In this document: positions 35,284-46,262 of the stretch, piece by piece
How positions within the stretch are numbered: the first letter of the stretch is position 1
Layout: every line of letters starts with the position of its first letter
From: Diphasiastrum complanatum
Taxonomy: Eukaryota > Streptophyta > Lycopodiopsida > Lycopodiales > Lycopodiaceae
Assembly (NCBI GenBank): GCA_029204225.1
Contig: CM055107.1
Span: 25,815,391-25,879,390, forward strand
Length of the DNA: 64,000 nucleotides
Direction: 5' to 3'
The notes under the pieces: generated by a model
Databases searched by the model: none
What the model was told of the DNA's origin: nothing
What the model saw: the letters and a program-made list of their open reading frames with translations, nothing else
Position numbers and translations under genes: made by a program

Positions 35284-36605
35284 CCATACCACAAGTTCTT
35301 CCGCCACGAAGGCCCTCCACTTCCTGATCAAAGTGTCAGAAAAAATAATACAAGTATATTAAGTTCTCGGGAATTTATAAAAAATTCCAACTTCTTTCGC
35401 CCCTTTTCACGATCTTTACGGTCACCGTAAGGTTCACAGTGACAGATTTAGAAATGGGGAAGAATGAACCGGCTTTTTCTTGTTCTTAACAACAAATAGT
35501 GTTGGTACGCCCACGGCTTCAAGCACATCAAGAAACAACTTTTTCGTTCCATTTTAGTTATTCCATCCTAGGCTTTTGGGCCGTTTCTGGCCATGTACGA
35601 GTTTGAAAAAATGACACCTTTGGCCAAAAAAATCCAAGAATTCCCGTTCTAGGTTGCCCATTGCAGTTAATAAAGCGAATACACATTTTATTAACTGTGA
35701 AAAAAGCTTTACGGAATTCCACCAGGAATTCAGCCCAGTCACAATTCTATGGGTTGCACTCACTTGAGGCATGACCCAAAGCACCGACGAAATTTGCTTT
35801 TGTTTACTCTGGGACGTTGTGCAAGCTAAAGTGGCTCGACCAACGATTTATGTAGTCAACAACAACTTTTGGGTTTGACTCACAGAAAAAAATTTCCGTT
35901 TTTAAGCCCAAGCTGTATATCATAATGGCTAATAATCGATTAGATGGATTTTCCTATTCATTGCGTAGATGAAATTCCAACACACCATGGTCCAATCCTG
36001 CAACCATGTGTTTAATATTACAAGGGGTCATCACGATCAAGTGATGCCGGGCGAATTTTCATTTGCCACCCCTTCTCTAGAATTTCATTCAATCCATTTG
36101 CATAGAAAAAAACCGGAAAAAAATGATAAATTTTTTTGTTCGGTTAAATCATTACGAGTTTACTTTCCTAATCGAGCAATGTCCACAAAAAATAGCGTTT
36201 TAACGGACAATAATTTGCCCATAGTATTTTTACCAATGATTTTGCAAAATGGAACCAATGCAACAAATACGCGGAAAAAACCTAGTATGCATTGAAATCT
36301 AATTCACACCAAATTTTTAAGCCATTATGATTTGTGAGTACCTTAACTGCATTCACAAAAACATAGTCCATAACGACTATAAGTAGCCCATGGAAATAAT
36401 AAAAAATGAAACAAAAAGCGAGAGGATTTTGACTAACCTCCCTCTCCACCCAAATTTCCTACCTGGCCATACAACTCACCAAATTAACAACAAAAAACTT
36501 GTTGTTAACTAAGAGCCCCACCCCCCCCCCCCTGCACACGCCCAATACAACTCGGGTTTGCAGATTCACAATCCGAATGGCAGAGGGCTTGCGCGCGACA
36601 GAGGA
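35284..36605. other. No recognised gene
   Basis: AT-rich and homopolymer-rich. Open frames on the minus strand (35554-35784) and plus strand (35969-36295) have no family motif. A C12 run lies at 36521-36532. Confidence 0.4.
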
Positions 36606-36607
36606 GC

Positions 36608-36610
<3 letters not shown>

Positions 36611-36688
<78 letters not shown>
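36611..36688. repeat. (GA)n microsatellite
   Basis: Nearly 80 bp of uninterrupted GA. Open frames across it are artefacts. Confidence 0.97.
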
Positions 36689-36689
<1 letters not shown>

Positions 36690-36959
36690 AGGGTTGGAGG
36701 CGCGCCATCCCTTCTGCCTTTTTCTCATCCTAAATAACAAGCAGGTTGACATCAGGGAGGGTGAATTTGGAGGGCACGAATTAGCACAATCATAGAGGCT
36801 GTTTATAGCCGCTCTCTCCTTTTTTTTTCAAGCATTAAGCTTGCATGTACCATTCAAACATTTTCCTCTGCTGTTATGGCAGATTCGTGAAGCATCCAGG
36901 GCAGTTTTTACAGTGTGTTACCATCATACATGCCTAAGCATTCACTTTTATGGAAAGTT

Positions 36960-37695
36960 AGAGCTTAGACTTGTTTTAGCTTCATTTGGAAGCCCAGCTT
37001 GCTATTGAGACAGGCAGATATTCAGGCATTTCGAGAGAGCATCGGATCTGCCAGATATGCACATTGGGTGTAGTGGAGGATGAGTTCCATTTTATCTTCA
37101 CATGCCCTACATACTATGAGATACGTGGTCGATATCATTGTTTATATCGGGACATCCCCATTACCCTCAGTAGCTTCTTGGAGTATTAGGATCCAAGATG
37201 TGTTGGCCTTTTACTACGAGAGATGCTTATGTTGAGATCCTCTTTGATACCTTCGGAGGATACTACTGATTATGGCCAGCCTCTTATCACTATCTTCTTT
37301 CATAAGCGTGAGCGCAATGACCTATCAAATGATGAGGCAGTAATACCGATGAGGGCAAAGGCCTAGCGCACTCAGCCACCACCTCCTGCCAGATCTACAC
37401 GAGCCTCCAGAGCTACCAGAGCTCCTCGACACCAACCACGGATCACAGCTTCTATGGGTATCAGACGTTTTTTCCGAGATCGATATTTTATTCTTCCTTT
37501 TTACTTCCTCAGCAGAGCAGGTGGTTAAGCTCTTGCACATGTACCCTCTTTAGAGCTGGAGGTTAAGCTCTTATATGTTTTTTTTTTTATGACTAGATTT
37601 TTATGTTGTCCAACATGGACAGTGTTCCTACGAGATATGTACTTATTTCTTCTGTCTTATGTGCCCTTGGGCACCCAACAGACATTAATATGATT

Positions 37696-37696
<1 letters not shown>
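36960..37696 (+). pseudogene. LINE copy 2, C-terminal end and 3' tail
   Basis: The segment encodes the CCHC knuckle region CQICTLGVVEDEFHF followed by TCPTYYEIRGRYHCLYRD, matching copy 3 near 40840 (CRLCWLHEVEDEAHF, RCPLYYEIRGRYYCLFRG). The 3' tail carries the hairpin GTGCCC-TT-GGGCAC at 37661-37674 and ends in CT-rich sequence. It continues LINE copy 2 after the chromovirus/R insertion. Confidence 0.85.

Positions 37697-37755
<59 letters not shown>
37697..37755. repeat. (CT)n microsatellite at a LINE-LINE junction
   Basis: An uninterrupted CT run lies between the 3' tail of LINE copy 2 and the first codons of LINE copy 3. Confidence 0.97.
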
Positions 37756-37757
<2 letters not shown>

Positions 37758-38706
37758 ATTCGGTTTTTGGAATTGCGGCGGCCTCTCCACCTCTTCTACA
37801 ATGACTAATCTTGACACCTATCTACGTTTGGCTGATTTTCTACTTTTTGCAGAGACATATGAGTCTTCCACACACCCACTTCCGCACATTTTTGGTTTTC
37901 AGTGGATTTCTGCTCCACGACCTATGCTACAGGGCAAGATACTTCGGGCCTCTGGTGGAGTTGCATGTTTGTACAGGTCGGTGTATACTCCTATTTGGTC
38001 GGTGTCTCGGGATACTTATGGCCGTTACTTGTGGCTTCAGATTACTGCATCCTTCTTGGGGCTGGACCAGGACTTGTTTGTTGCAGTGTGCTACTTTGCT
38101 CCCCACACTTCAGTGTTTATGGATTTGGGAGGTGATCCTTTTCAGGCCCTTTCTGACGGCGTTGCTAGACTCTCTCTGCAGGGTGACATATTGCTTGCAG
38201 GGGACTTTAACGCACGCACAACCGCTCGCCAGACTGAGTTCTATGCTGACACACTCTCTCTTCATCCGCTGGATACCTCTTATACCCGTTATTCTCAAGA
38301 CTCATCAGCGACAGTTACTCTTTTTGGGAAATAGCTTCTGAGGTTGGCTCAAGCACATGGTCTCATTATCCTCAATGGTCTTCTTCAATGGCCATCCTCC
38401 TCTGCATATACTTGCCACCCATTTGGTGGCAGTCACAGCGTAGTGGACTATTTCATTGCATCTCTTGCTTTATTGCCCCGCCTGGCATCCTTCGCCATCG
38501 CTACCCCCGTCCTCGCTGATCACTCTCTGCTCTACCTCTCCTTCTCCCCAGCGCCAAGTCCGCCTTCTCCTCCACCTTCCCTCTTTGTTCGACCCACCCG
38601 CTATCGTATACCTCCTCATCAATCCCAGGCCTATGTTGCCCACGTCTCTCGTCTTCTGGACCACTTTCCATCCTCCTCTGATGTCACTACCCAACCTCCT
38701 TTTTAA
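37756..38706 (+). pseudogene. LINE copy 3 endonuclease
   Basis: The AP-like endonuclease nicks target DNA to prime reverse transcription. Motifs in order: FWNCGGL (metal-binding Asn), FAETYE (catalytic Glu), GGVACLYRS, CYFAPH, LLAGDFNART (GDFN), VVDYFIAS and LADHSLLYLSF, where the usual Ser-Asp-His reads Ala-Asp-His. A TAG at 38332 splits the frame, which then continues unchanged to 38706. Confidence 0.88.
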
Positions 38707-39980
38707 CACACGCCCTGACTATTGCCGCTCATGCCATTGCACCCCTTCGCCGCTTCTCTTCTCATTGACGTACCCATAATAAATGGTATGACAACGACTG
38801 TTCTTTCTTCCAGAAATATGTTGAGTTCCTCAAATTCTCCAATTCTACACCGTCTTCTTCCGCAGAAAAGCAGCTTCGTTCCCTTCTCCGCAAAAAGAAA
38901 GTGGCCTACTTTTCTTCCCATTCCTCCTACCTCCTTCGCTCCCTCCACTATGCTTCCTCGGCCACTTTTTGGAAGATCTTTCTTCATAAGCCCCTATCCA
39001 TTGCACCCATCCCTCTTCAATCCTGGGTCAACTATGCAACCAACCTATATAAAATTGCTCACCCTTCCATCTCTCTTTCTTCTCGTCCTACCCACTGTGA
39101 CCTCTTTTCTCCTAACATGGTTGAAGCCACCATCTGCAAACTCAAGAACAATCGTACGTCATCTGACATTGACCTCCTTTCAGCCGAGCTCCTCAAACCA
39201 ATTGCCAAACTCGCCTCCCCTTTCCTGGCCTGCTGTTTCAACCGCTCTGTCGTTGATGGTTTTCCCATACCTTGGGCCACCAATCTCCTTCATCCCATTC
39301 TTAAAGCAGGCGATGCCATGAATGTCCACAACTATCGCACTATTATGATTGGTCATACCATGGCCAAGTTGTATGCCACTATTCTCCAGAACTTCGTTAC
39401 GGCAGAGGCTGATTCTCGACTATTATATGCGACTGGCCAGGCCGGCTTCCGCCGGGGTTATAGCACTCTTGATCATGTCCTCACTCTACGTACTATCATT
39501 GAGGAGGCAAAGCATATGGGCAAGAAGGTATTTGCTTGTTTCATTGATCTCTCTAAGGCCTTTGATACTGTTCCCCGTCATCTTTTGATCAGCAGACTAC
39601 GTCAGCTTGGCTTTTCCGACTCTATTCTCGCGGCAGTGGTTGCTCTGTATGAGAGAGTTCTAGCACGTATTCGGCTGGGTACTGATTTGTCTTCTCCCAT
39701 CCATAGCACTGTTGGCATCAAGCAAGGCTGTCCACTATCCCCTCCACTCTTTGCACTTTATATTGATGATCTTGAGCGCCTCATTCGTGAAGGTGGAGAT
39801 GGTTGCCCGCTGGCTCATTTGCTCATCCCCATTCTGCTTTATGCTGATGGCATTGTCCTGCTTTCTTCCTCACCAGAAGGGTTGCAGTGTCACTTACAGA
39901 TCTTACATCGATTTTGTGTTGCTTGGGGTCTCTCTGTTAACTTAAAAAAGACAAAGATCATGATTTTCAACACCAATTGA
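38707..39980 (+). pseudogene. LINE copy 3 reverse transcriptase
   Basis: After a frameshift near 38705 the RT runs from about 38780: AELLKPIAKL, FIDLSKAFDTVPRHLL, GIKQGCPLSPPLFALYIDDL, then LLYADGIVLLSSS. The catalytic YADD has become YADG, losing one metal-binding Asp; LINE copy 2 keeps YADD. The stop is at 39978. Confidence 0.92.
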
Positions 39981-41243
39981 CAAAGCCTTCACAATTAACA
40001 ATTCTTCTATGACGGCCAGGAAGTTGACATTGTTGCCTCTTATACTTACTTGGGAGTCCTGTTTACTGCGCCCCTTCTTGGTTTCCACCAGGCTACATTT
40101 GCGCACATTTCCTCCGGTCTTTCAGCATTGGTCCAGTTCGAGCGTGGTTGTACAATGAATCATATTTTTGATCCCGCTACTAGATGCTAGTTGTTTCACA
40201 CACGGGTGGTTCCAGCAGTGATGTATGCCTCCGAGATTTGGTTGCCAGGACTTTCTCTCTGGGACTGGGCAGGCATTTCCCGCATTCAGGCCACTATGTT
40301 GGGTCGCATGATACGTGCCAAGACTACCACCCCTCATGATATCCTATGTGCTGAGTTTGCTACTCCTCAGATCATCCTTGAGGGCTTTTTCCGCCTTATT
40401 CTTTTTCTTCAGCGGATTCAGGAGATTCGTGCATCTCACCCGGATAGATACATAGTTGTTGCGGTTACTTCTTCACGTGTCCTAGCTGATTCCCATGCCA
40501 AGCTATCCTGGTACCAGCAGGCGTCTGATCTCTTACGACATCTGGGCATCTCTATCATGGATCTTCCTCGTGGTACGCATTCATATATCCGAGGCTATTT
40601 ATTCCGTCGATATATGCAGCGGACTTGGAGCTCCCTCCCACCTTCCCGTATTCGACTGAGCTATTACCAGACACACTTCCTCCCTCTGGATCCTTCTGGT
40701 TTGCCATTGTTGCCGCTTTATCTCTCACAGCCCCTATCACACGGCCTGCACTATCGTCTTGGGCAGTTGCGCATTTCCTCTCATCAGCTTCCTATTGAGG
40801 CCGGTCGTGCATGGGATATCCCCCGGGAGCGTCGTCTATGTCGCTTGTGCTGGTTACATGAGGTGGAAGATGAAGCCCATTTCCTCCTCAGATGTCCGTT
40901 GTATTATGAGATACGGGGGAGGTATTATTGTCTCTTTCGCGGAGGCCCGCATACACTTCGCAGTTTTGTCTCCTATCCGGATGCTGGTTGCTTGGGACTT
41001 CTTGTTCATGAGATGCTTACTCTCCGTCAGTCTCATCTGCCTTTACCAGATCACCTGGGGTTAGACTCCCGACAGCTGCTTCTCACTGGCTTCTTTCCGT
41101 CTCGAGCACATGCTGATGACTCCGATGATGAGATTCCTATCGCTATGCCACCGCGGAAAAAGCCCAGATGTAGTCGGCACTCGCCTCCATCGGGGCCCAC
41201 TGAAAGGTCCACTCAGCGAACACTTCACACTTACTTTCGTTGA
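39981..41243 (+). pseudogene. LINE copy 3 C-terminal domain
   Basis: The region downstream of RT contains SYTYLGVLF, RVVPAVMYASEIWLPGLS and the zinc knuckle C-X2-C ... H-X4-C (CRLCWLHEVEDEAHFLLRC), then a basic stretch (PPRKKPRCSRHSP) and the end LHTYFR. A stop near 40188 breaks it. This Cys/His module is typical of plant LINE C-termini and is thought to bind nucleic acid. Confidence 0.88.
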
Positions 41244-41570
41244 TATGTACTTATTCTCCACCTGGCCCGGGTTGTGGGCATTGGTACTTTTTCTGTAGTT
41301 CTTCTGTTATACCTGGCCCAGGTTGTGGGCTTATTTCACTTATGCTTTGTTCTACTTTCATTCGTAGCTAGTTAATAGCAAAATTGAGCTATATTTCAGA
41401 CTTTCATGTCTGAGAGCAGTTTAGACATTTCGACATTTCAGACATTTTGTCTAGTCTTGCTAGACCAATTATTTTAGCTAAAAGTTTGTCGCTTGTCGTT
41501 TGTTTTTGGAGACATTCATATGCTCCTTTCAGTATCTATCACACTTGAGATGTACTAATCTGGTGTTATA

Positions 41571-41626
41571 TGCCTTTTGGCATCAAAAGACGTTAATAAA
41601 GCTTTCTTTCTTTCTTTCTCTCTCTT
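41571..41626 (+). terminator. LINE 3' hairpin, AATAAA and CT-rich tail
   Basis: ATGCC-TTTT-GGCAT at 41571-41584 can form a 5-bp hairpin. AATAAA follows at 41596, then AAGCTTTCTTTCTTTC and CT repeats. The same block ends copies 1 (31671) and 2 (37661). It is likely the RT recognition hairpin and polyadenylation region (inference). Confidence 0.75.
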
Positions 41627-41759
41627 CAACCATAAACCATAAAACCGATCTGAAACCATAAAGAACCATACTGAATCATGGCAGTGTTGTGAATAAGATC
41701 ATCATAATATATAATATCAGGCCACATGGCACCAAAATGGGGTATAATGATGTTCGATG

Positions 41760-42245
41760 AACATAATGAAAACTATACAACTAAGACTCGTCGGAGTCAT
41801 GGTAATCAAAATCCTCTGAGTCTGTGCCTATCTGCTGATCCCAAGGGTCTGCAAATGAATTAGAGGGAACCATACGCCATGGCGAAACCCTGGCTCTGCT
41901 GCCCGTGCTCATCCTCCCCCTGCCCCTGCCCCTACCTCTGGCTCTCTCTCCTCCTCTATCCCCCCTCTGGCTGCCCCACCCCTCTATCTACGCCGACGTA
42001 TCTGTTTGCCAAGTGGTTGTGATCCTACGCCTTGGGATGGCCCAACCCACGTGATGGTGCCTGGCCAACAGCTGCATGTGATGCTCCACTCCTGTCTACA
42101 AAAAGTGAACTCAGCCCCCCCCCTCCCAGAACCTCTAGGCCTCCCTCTAGGCCTACGTGCAGGATTGGCTGGCTCCTCCTCTGTCTCCGCATCAGGGTCC
42201 ACCAACAGGTCAGCCAAGTCATCCCCCTGTCCCTTGCCCATACAC
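41760..42245 (-). pseudogene. Probable hAT transposase C-terminal tail
   Basis: The minus strand encodes ADLLVDPDAETEEEPANPAR, then RRPRGRPRGSGRGG (AT-hook-like), and after breaks SFADPWDQQIGTDSEDFDYH. Acidic and Gly/Arg-rich tails after the dimerisation domain are common in plant hAT transposases. The dimerisation domain lies at 44709-44850 on the same strand, so I infer a gypsy insertion split one hAT gene. It could instead belong to the gag frame it follows. Confidence 0.5.
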
Positions 42246-43273
42246 ACAAAGCACAAACGTTCTTGTTTGGCTTTCTCAAAATCATCTGGTTTTAAGGGCT
42301 GTATGAGTGAAGGGCGTTTCTGAGGAGCTTCACTTTTAAATTTATCTTCTTTCTTTCTTTTTAAAAATTTCTTTTTAAATTGAAAGTCTTTCTGAGGAGG
42401 CTGCTCAGAAAGTGGTTGTTGTCTCGCTCTCTTCCTACCCACTGAATCATCATAGATTTGAGCATATCTGAGAGCTTGCTCAAGGGTAGTAGGCGAGTTT
42501 CTCTGGACCTCTACTTTATATTCATCTTTGAGGTCACGGACAAATCCCCTAATTTTCTGATAGTCATCCATATTTTTAATCTTTAAAATTGCTTCTCGAT
42601 ACTACGAGATATATTGGATGAGGGATTTATCCATTACTGTTCTTTCCCAGGCTTCCTAGGCTCTATCAAGTTCATTCTCTGGTAGAAATTCTCTTAGGAA
42701 AGCCTCTTCAAAAGCTTTCCATGACCGGGGAATCTGCCCAGTCTCCTGGAGATTTAACCACCACTTATAGGCCATAGGCCCCAAGGAAAGATTGGCCTCA
42801 ATTGCTTGCAAATGGTCAGGGGTCTGTTTAAGAGCATGAATGTTCTTCCATTTGTTGAGGAAGGTTTGTAGAATATCTGCATTTCTATCCTTCTCTTCCC
42901 CATTAAAAGTAGGAGGCTTTAAATCCTTAAGAACACTGGGGTGAGACCGTAAAGTCTCACCCGAAAGTGATGGAAGTGGAGAACGGGATAACTGAGAAGT
43001 GGAGGGAAGGCTTCCTTTCGCGGAACTCAAAATCAAGCTTTTGAGTTCAGCGAACGAGTCGTCCACACTGGACTTGAAATTGGCTAATGCCAACTTCAAT
43101 TCATCCACATCTGTTACCAATTGGAGAAACTGCTCCTTGGTAACCAGTTCGTCGAGTTCTTCGGCGAACTGTTCCTGTTCTTCCACTTCCATGGGCTCCT
43201 TCCCTTTTCTGTAAGCCAAGGCTTCTGTTTCAAGTTCGTCGAAGCCTCTCTCAGGTCCCTGAGGAGTGGTCAT
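42246..43273 (-). pseudogene. gag: Gypsy gag
   Basis: Retrotransposon gag: LKDLKPPTFNGEEKDRNADI, FLNKWKNIHALKQ, KWWLNLQETGQIPRSWKAFE, AFLREFLPENELDRA, then IRGFVRDLKDEYKVEVQRN. The zinc knuckle begins LCFVCMGKGQ but lacks its His and last Cys, because the sequence changes character at about 42245. A stop near 42600 breaks the frame. A long acidic, helix-prone N-terminus precedes it. Confidence 0.83.
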
Positions 43274-44095
43274 CTTCGGAACTGAAAGAGAGCTACCTTA
43301 ACTTCTGAAGGAAAAAAGTCTAAAAGACTAATTTACAACTGTACAAGGGAAAGGAAAGATGACTTAGCTGTACAAAGGAGGGAAAGAAAACTTAGCTGTT
43401 TCTGTGGACTGTACTTCCAAAGAAAATATCAAGAAAAGCCCTCTCAGCTCTTTTACTGCAAATTTGAGACCTGCTGTCCGGAAAAATCAGAATTCAAAAC
43501 TCGAATTTGTAGGATAAAATCTGATTTGAACCTCTGACCACCCTCGTTGATTGAGCTGTGGGTCTGCTGCTCCAAAAGACTCAGGTTTGAAGCGCAAAAT
43601 GTGCCCTGGATTTCTGAATTTATAGAGGGAACTGCTCGCTGACTCACTGAAATTCTATCTGAGGTTTCTGATCTGAAAAACAGGTGTGAAGGCTCAAAAA
43701 AAATATTTAAACCTCCAATTTGGGGCTACTGGCTGCCCTCGCTGCCTGACCAGGAATATTGCTACTCGTTTTTGCTTACTTTGAGACCCAAAATCCCTCT
43801 CAAAATCTGATTTTCTAGCAACACCTTCAGCGCTGGACCTGCACCCAAGATTCTGTCTCAGATCCGCTCCAAATTCCGGAAAATTTCACTCCAAAATCGA
43901 AGTTTCCACCCAATTTGGCAGCGCTGGACCTGTTCCACGTTTTCTATTTAGAATTTGCTCAAAAATCCACAATTGATACATAAAAATCAAGGGTAAATCC
44001 CTGATTTTTCAGCGCTGAGCCTGTATAAGGGATTGTGCCTCAAACAACTGTGAATTCCCAGCAAATTTCAAGGATTTGAAAGCTGTTCCCACAGC
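43274..44095 (-). other. Gypsy leader with 91-bp tandem repeat
   Basis: Non-coding sequence upstream of gag. CAGCGCTGGACCTG (or CAGCGCTGAGCCTG) starts at 43828, 43919 and 44010, exactly 91 bp apart. The rest of each unit is diverged. Confidence 0.65.
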
Positions 44096-44218
44096 GATTT
44101 TCCTCCTGGTTCAACAGAAGGGTCGCACAAACGATGATGATTCCTGGGAACAGGAGGGGAGCTTAAGGAGGAACTTCTCTAGTTTTAAGTTCTGAGGACA
44201 GAACTTGAATAAGAGGGG
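44096..44218 (+). pseudogene. Chromovirus chromodomain end, plus strand
   Basis: The plus strand encodes QKGRTNDDDSWEQEGSLRRN and FSSFKF, matching the minus-strand chromodomain end at 32716-32800. A purine tract (AAGAGGGG) leads into the LTR. It faces the opposite way from the adjacent gag, so the two do not form a normal element. Confidence 0.85.
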
Positions 44219-44708
44219 TGTCATGCCCACGACAGGTCTCGAGTAGCGTGTTCACACTAGGGATCAATAGACCAACAACCCGTAAGTTAATTGTGACTAT
44301 AAGGGAATTGGGGCCCTTATGTGTATAAGGTCATAATTAATGGTTGTAGGCCTAAACTCATGGTGGATTGGTATGGGTCTATCAGTGAGTCATTGGGGAA
44401 CTGGATGACGTGGCCCAGATAGACTGCAGAGGTGTCCAGTGAGGTGTCACAGTGCACTACTAGTGGTGCATGGGCCTTGGAGGGTATAAGTATACCTATT
44501 GGGCTCTCACTAGTGTATCCTTGATTGTGAGACTAGTAGCCGTATGCTGTTGGTGTGATGCCTCATTCCTCTTTGAGATTGATCCATAGCTTGGGGGCTA
44601 GATCCGTTCGATCTAGGATTGGTTGGCTTGGTTTGTCCACCATCTGTACCCTTTGTGGTTGCTTGGTTTGGCATGCTTAGAATAGGATCCTTGATTAAGG
44701 ACTTTATA
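44219..44708 (+). repeat. Chromovirus LTR, plus-strand copy
   Basis: 490 bp from TGTCATGCCC to ACTTTATA, matching 32193-32687 in reverse. It abuts hAT coding sequence at 44709. Confidence 0.9.
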
Positions 44709-45830
44709 GCTGGTGTTCACAAACACCAACCGCCTGCACTGCTCGATGGATAGCCTGTTCCTCTTCTGTGTGTGATACAAGGCCCAGGTGCTCCAATTCC
44801 GCTCACAAGCAGATGCTGAACAGTCCTATGCAAGGACTCTCTCAACCAGTCACCACAGGTCACCTGTGTTGCCCCCGTGGATGCTCCACCACGTAACGGG
44901 CCTCAGCTGATCCTCCTTCAGCCGACATTGCTCTCCATCAAATGGAAATTGGAAACGCTCAAAGGTGATCAGCTGGCGTGCTATGTTCTTGAGCATCAAG
45001 CCTGTTGGCAAAAGAAACGTGGTACGCGTAAGTCCACTGAATCCACACACTAACAATGAGTACACTACTACAATATTAAGACTACCAAGCGATTCCTCAC
45101 ATATACCTGGTTCGAGCCATACGTGCTCAATGTACTCCAACCATCCCCAGTGCAGCTCCCGATCGTCCAAATCCCGAGTAGAGCTCCACAAGGGGTGCAA
45201 CATGTGGGCTACGGCGTGGATGGGTCAGTGGAAGTAGTCCCATCTGGCCTCCCAGATCTGCAAGATCTCGTCCCTCCTGCAACAGACAAATTACAATAAT
45301 CAGTGCATCGTAGCATAAAAGAAACGCAAAAAACTTGAGTGAGAAACAACAAACTAGACACTGAAGAGTCATACCTGTCCTCGTCCAAGGCCGACGTCTA
45401 AATCGCCTCACCGACGCGGTCCATGAACTCATAATTGAGATCGAGAGTGCACCCCTCACAATCTACCAAGTGTAGCACAAAGAAAATGGGACGAAGGACC
45501 CCCACAAGCTCCTATACATGTGTCCAGAACTCATCTCCAAACACAATGGCCTGGAAAAATGTCGCATCTACGCTGATGATTCTAAAGTCCCCAAAGGCCT
45601 CGCTAGAAACCATCCACTGCAATGCGTCCTTTACTGCTATCAATCGCTCTAGAACCAAGAAGCAAGACTAACCCTAGTGAGTGATCCTGTGAAGAGCCCA
45701 CCACAATGCAAGCATCTCCATCTGCAGACTCCTGTGCCATGGTGTGTAGCCGCAGCTCCCTAAGCAAACTGGCTATATTTTCCATCACAATAGTTGTAAT
45801 TGCCACACCTGGTTGAGTAACTTAAACTTG
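44709..45830 (-). pseudogene. hAT transposase fragment
   Basis: hAT transposases are DNA cut-and-paste enzymes. The minus strand reads MENIASLLREL, DALQWMVSSEAFGDFRIISV, FWTHV-stop-ELVGVLRPIFFVLHL, WDYFH-stop-PIHAVAHMLHPLW, FPFDGEQCRLKEDQLRPVTW, WSIHGGNTGDLW and ACERNWSTWALYHTQKRNRL. The last is the C-terminal dimerisation domain with its ERNWS motif. Likely introns lie near 45280-45375 and 45036-45111. Several stops (mostly TAG in place of CAG, TGA in place of CGA) show decay. Confidence 0.85.
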
Positions 45831-46240
45831 GCTGGCTCGTTTCGTTGGTGTTTCTCCAATTTTCGAGTATGTGATTTAGCTCCTCAAATGAGGGTTTTCT
45901 TTCTCTTGCTGATATGGTCATAACAAAACTCTTGTAGGCAAAATGAGATTGTTGAGAGTGATAAAAACAAGATCAGCAATAAAAATTCTTTCCCCAACAA
46001 CAACTAGTTGATCATTAATTTCTTTGAATCTCGTAAGGTAATCTGTAATGAACTCATTTACTCTCATCTTCAAACTAGGTAGTCTATGTTTCAAAAAGAG
46101 GAGGCATTGACCCGCTCATAGATAGATTTCAAAATATCCCAGGCTTCCCTTGGGTCACTTTCATTCTTGATATCTGGCATGACGATATCTTAAATTTAAA
46201 GATTAATTATGTGATAAGCATGTTAGTTTTAGAAAGTCCC
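45831..46240 (-). pseudogene. Copia gag fragment
   Basis: The minus strand encodes DIVMPDIKNESDPREAWDIL, KSIYERVNASS and, after a shift, LTRFKEINDQLVVVGERIF. This is the UBN2-type gag of copia, close to the gag at 48120-48809 (AAGPKEAWDILKHLYKNGNQ). Only the central part remains. Confidence 0.8.
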
Positions 46241-46262
46241 TAGCCTCTCTTTTGGATGGGCG

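Larger units (their letters stand above)
37756..41626 (+). mobile_element. LINE copy 3, nearly full length, inactive
   Basis: A 3.9-kb non-LTR retrotransposon with AP-type endonuclease, RT, C-terminal zinc knuckle and 3' hairpin/AATAAA/CT-rich tail in order. No separate ORF1 is seen: the coding region opens directly with the endonuclease. It starts at the CT tail of copy 2. Stops at 38332-38334 and 39978-39980, a frameshift near 38705 and a changed RT active site make it defective. Confidence 0.9.

Noticed and set aside
35969-36295. 108-codon plus-strand ORF
   Set aside because: No motif, no splice context and no repeat partner in the window; too weak to call a gene.
38722-39321. 199-codon ORF overlapping the LINE RT
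   Set aside because: It is a shadow frame. The RT motifs lie in the neighbouring frame from about 38780.
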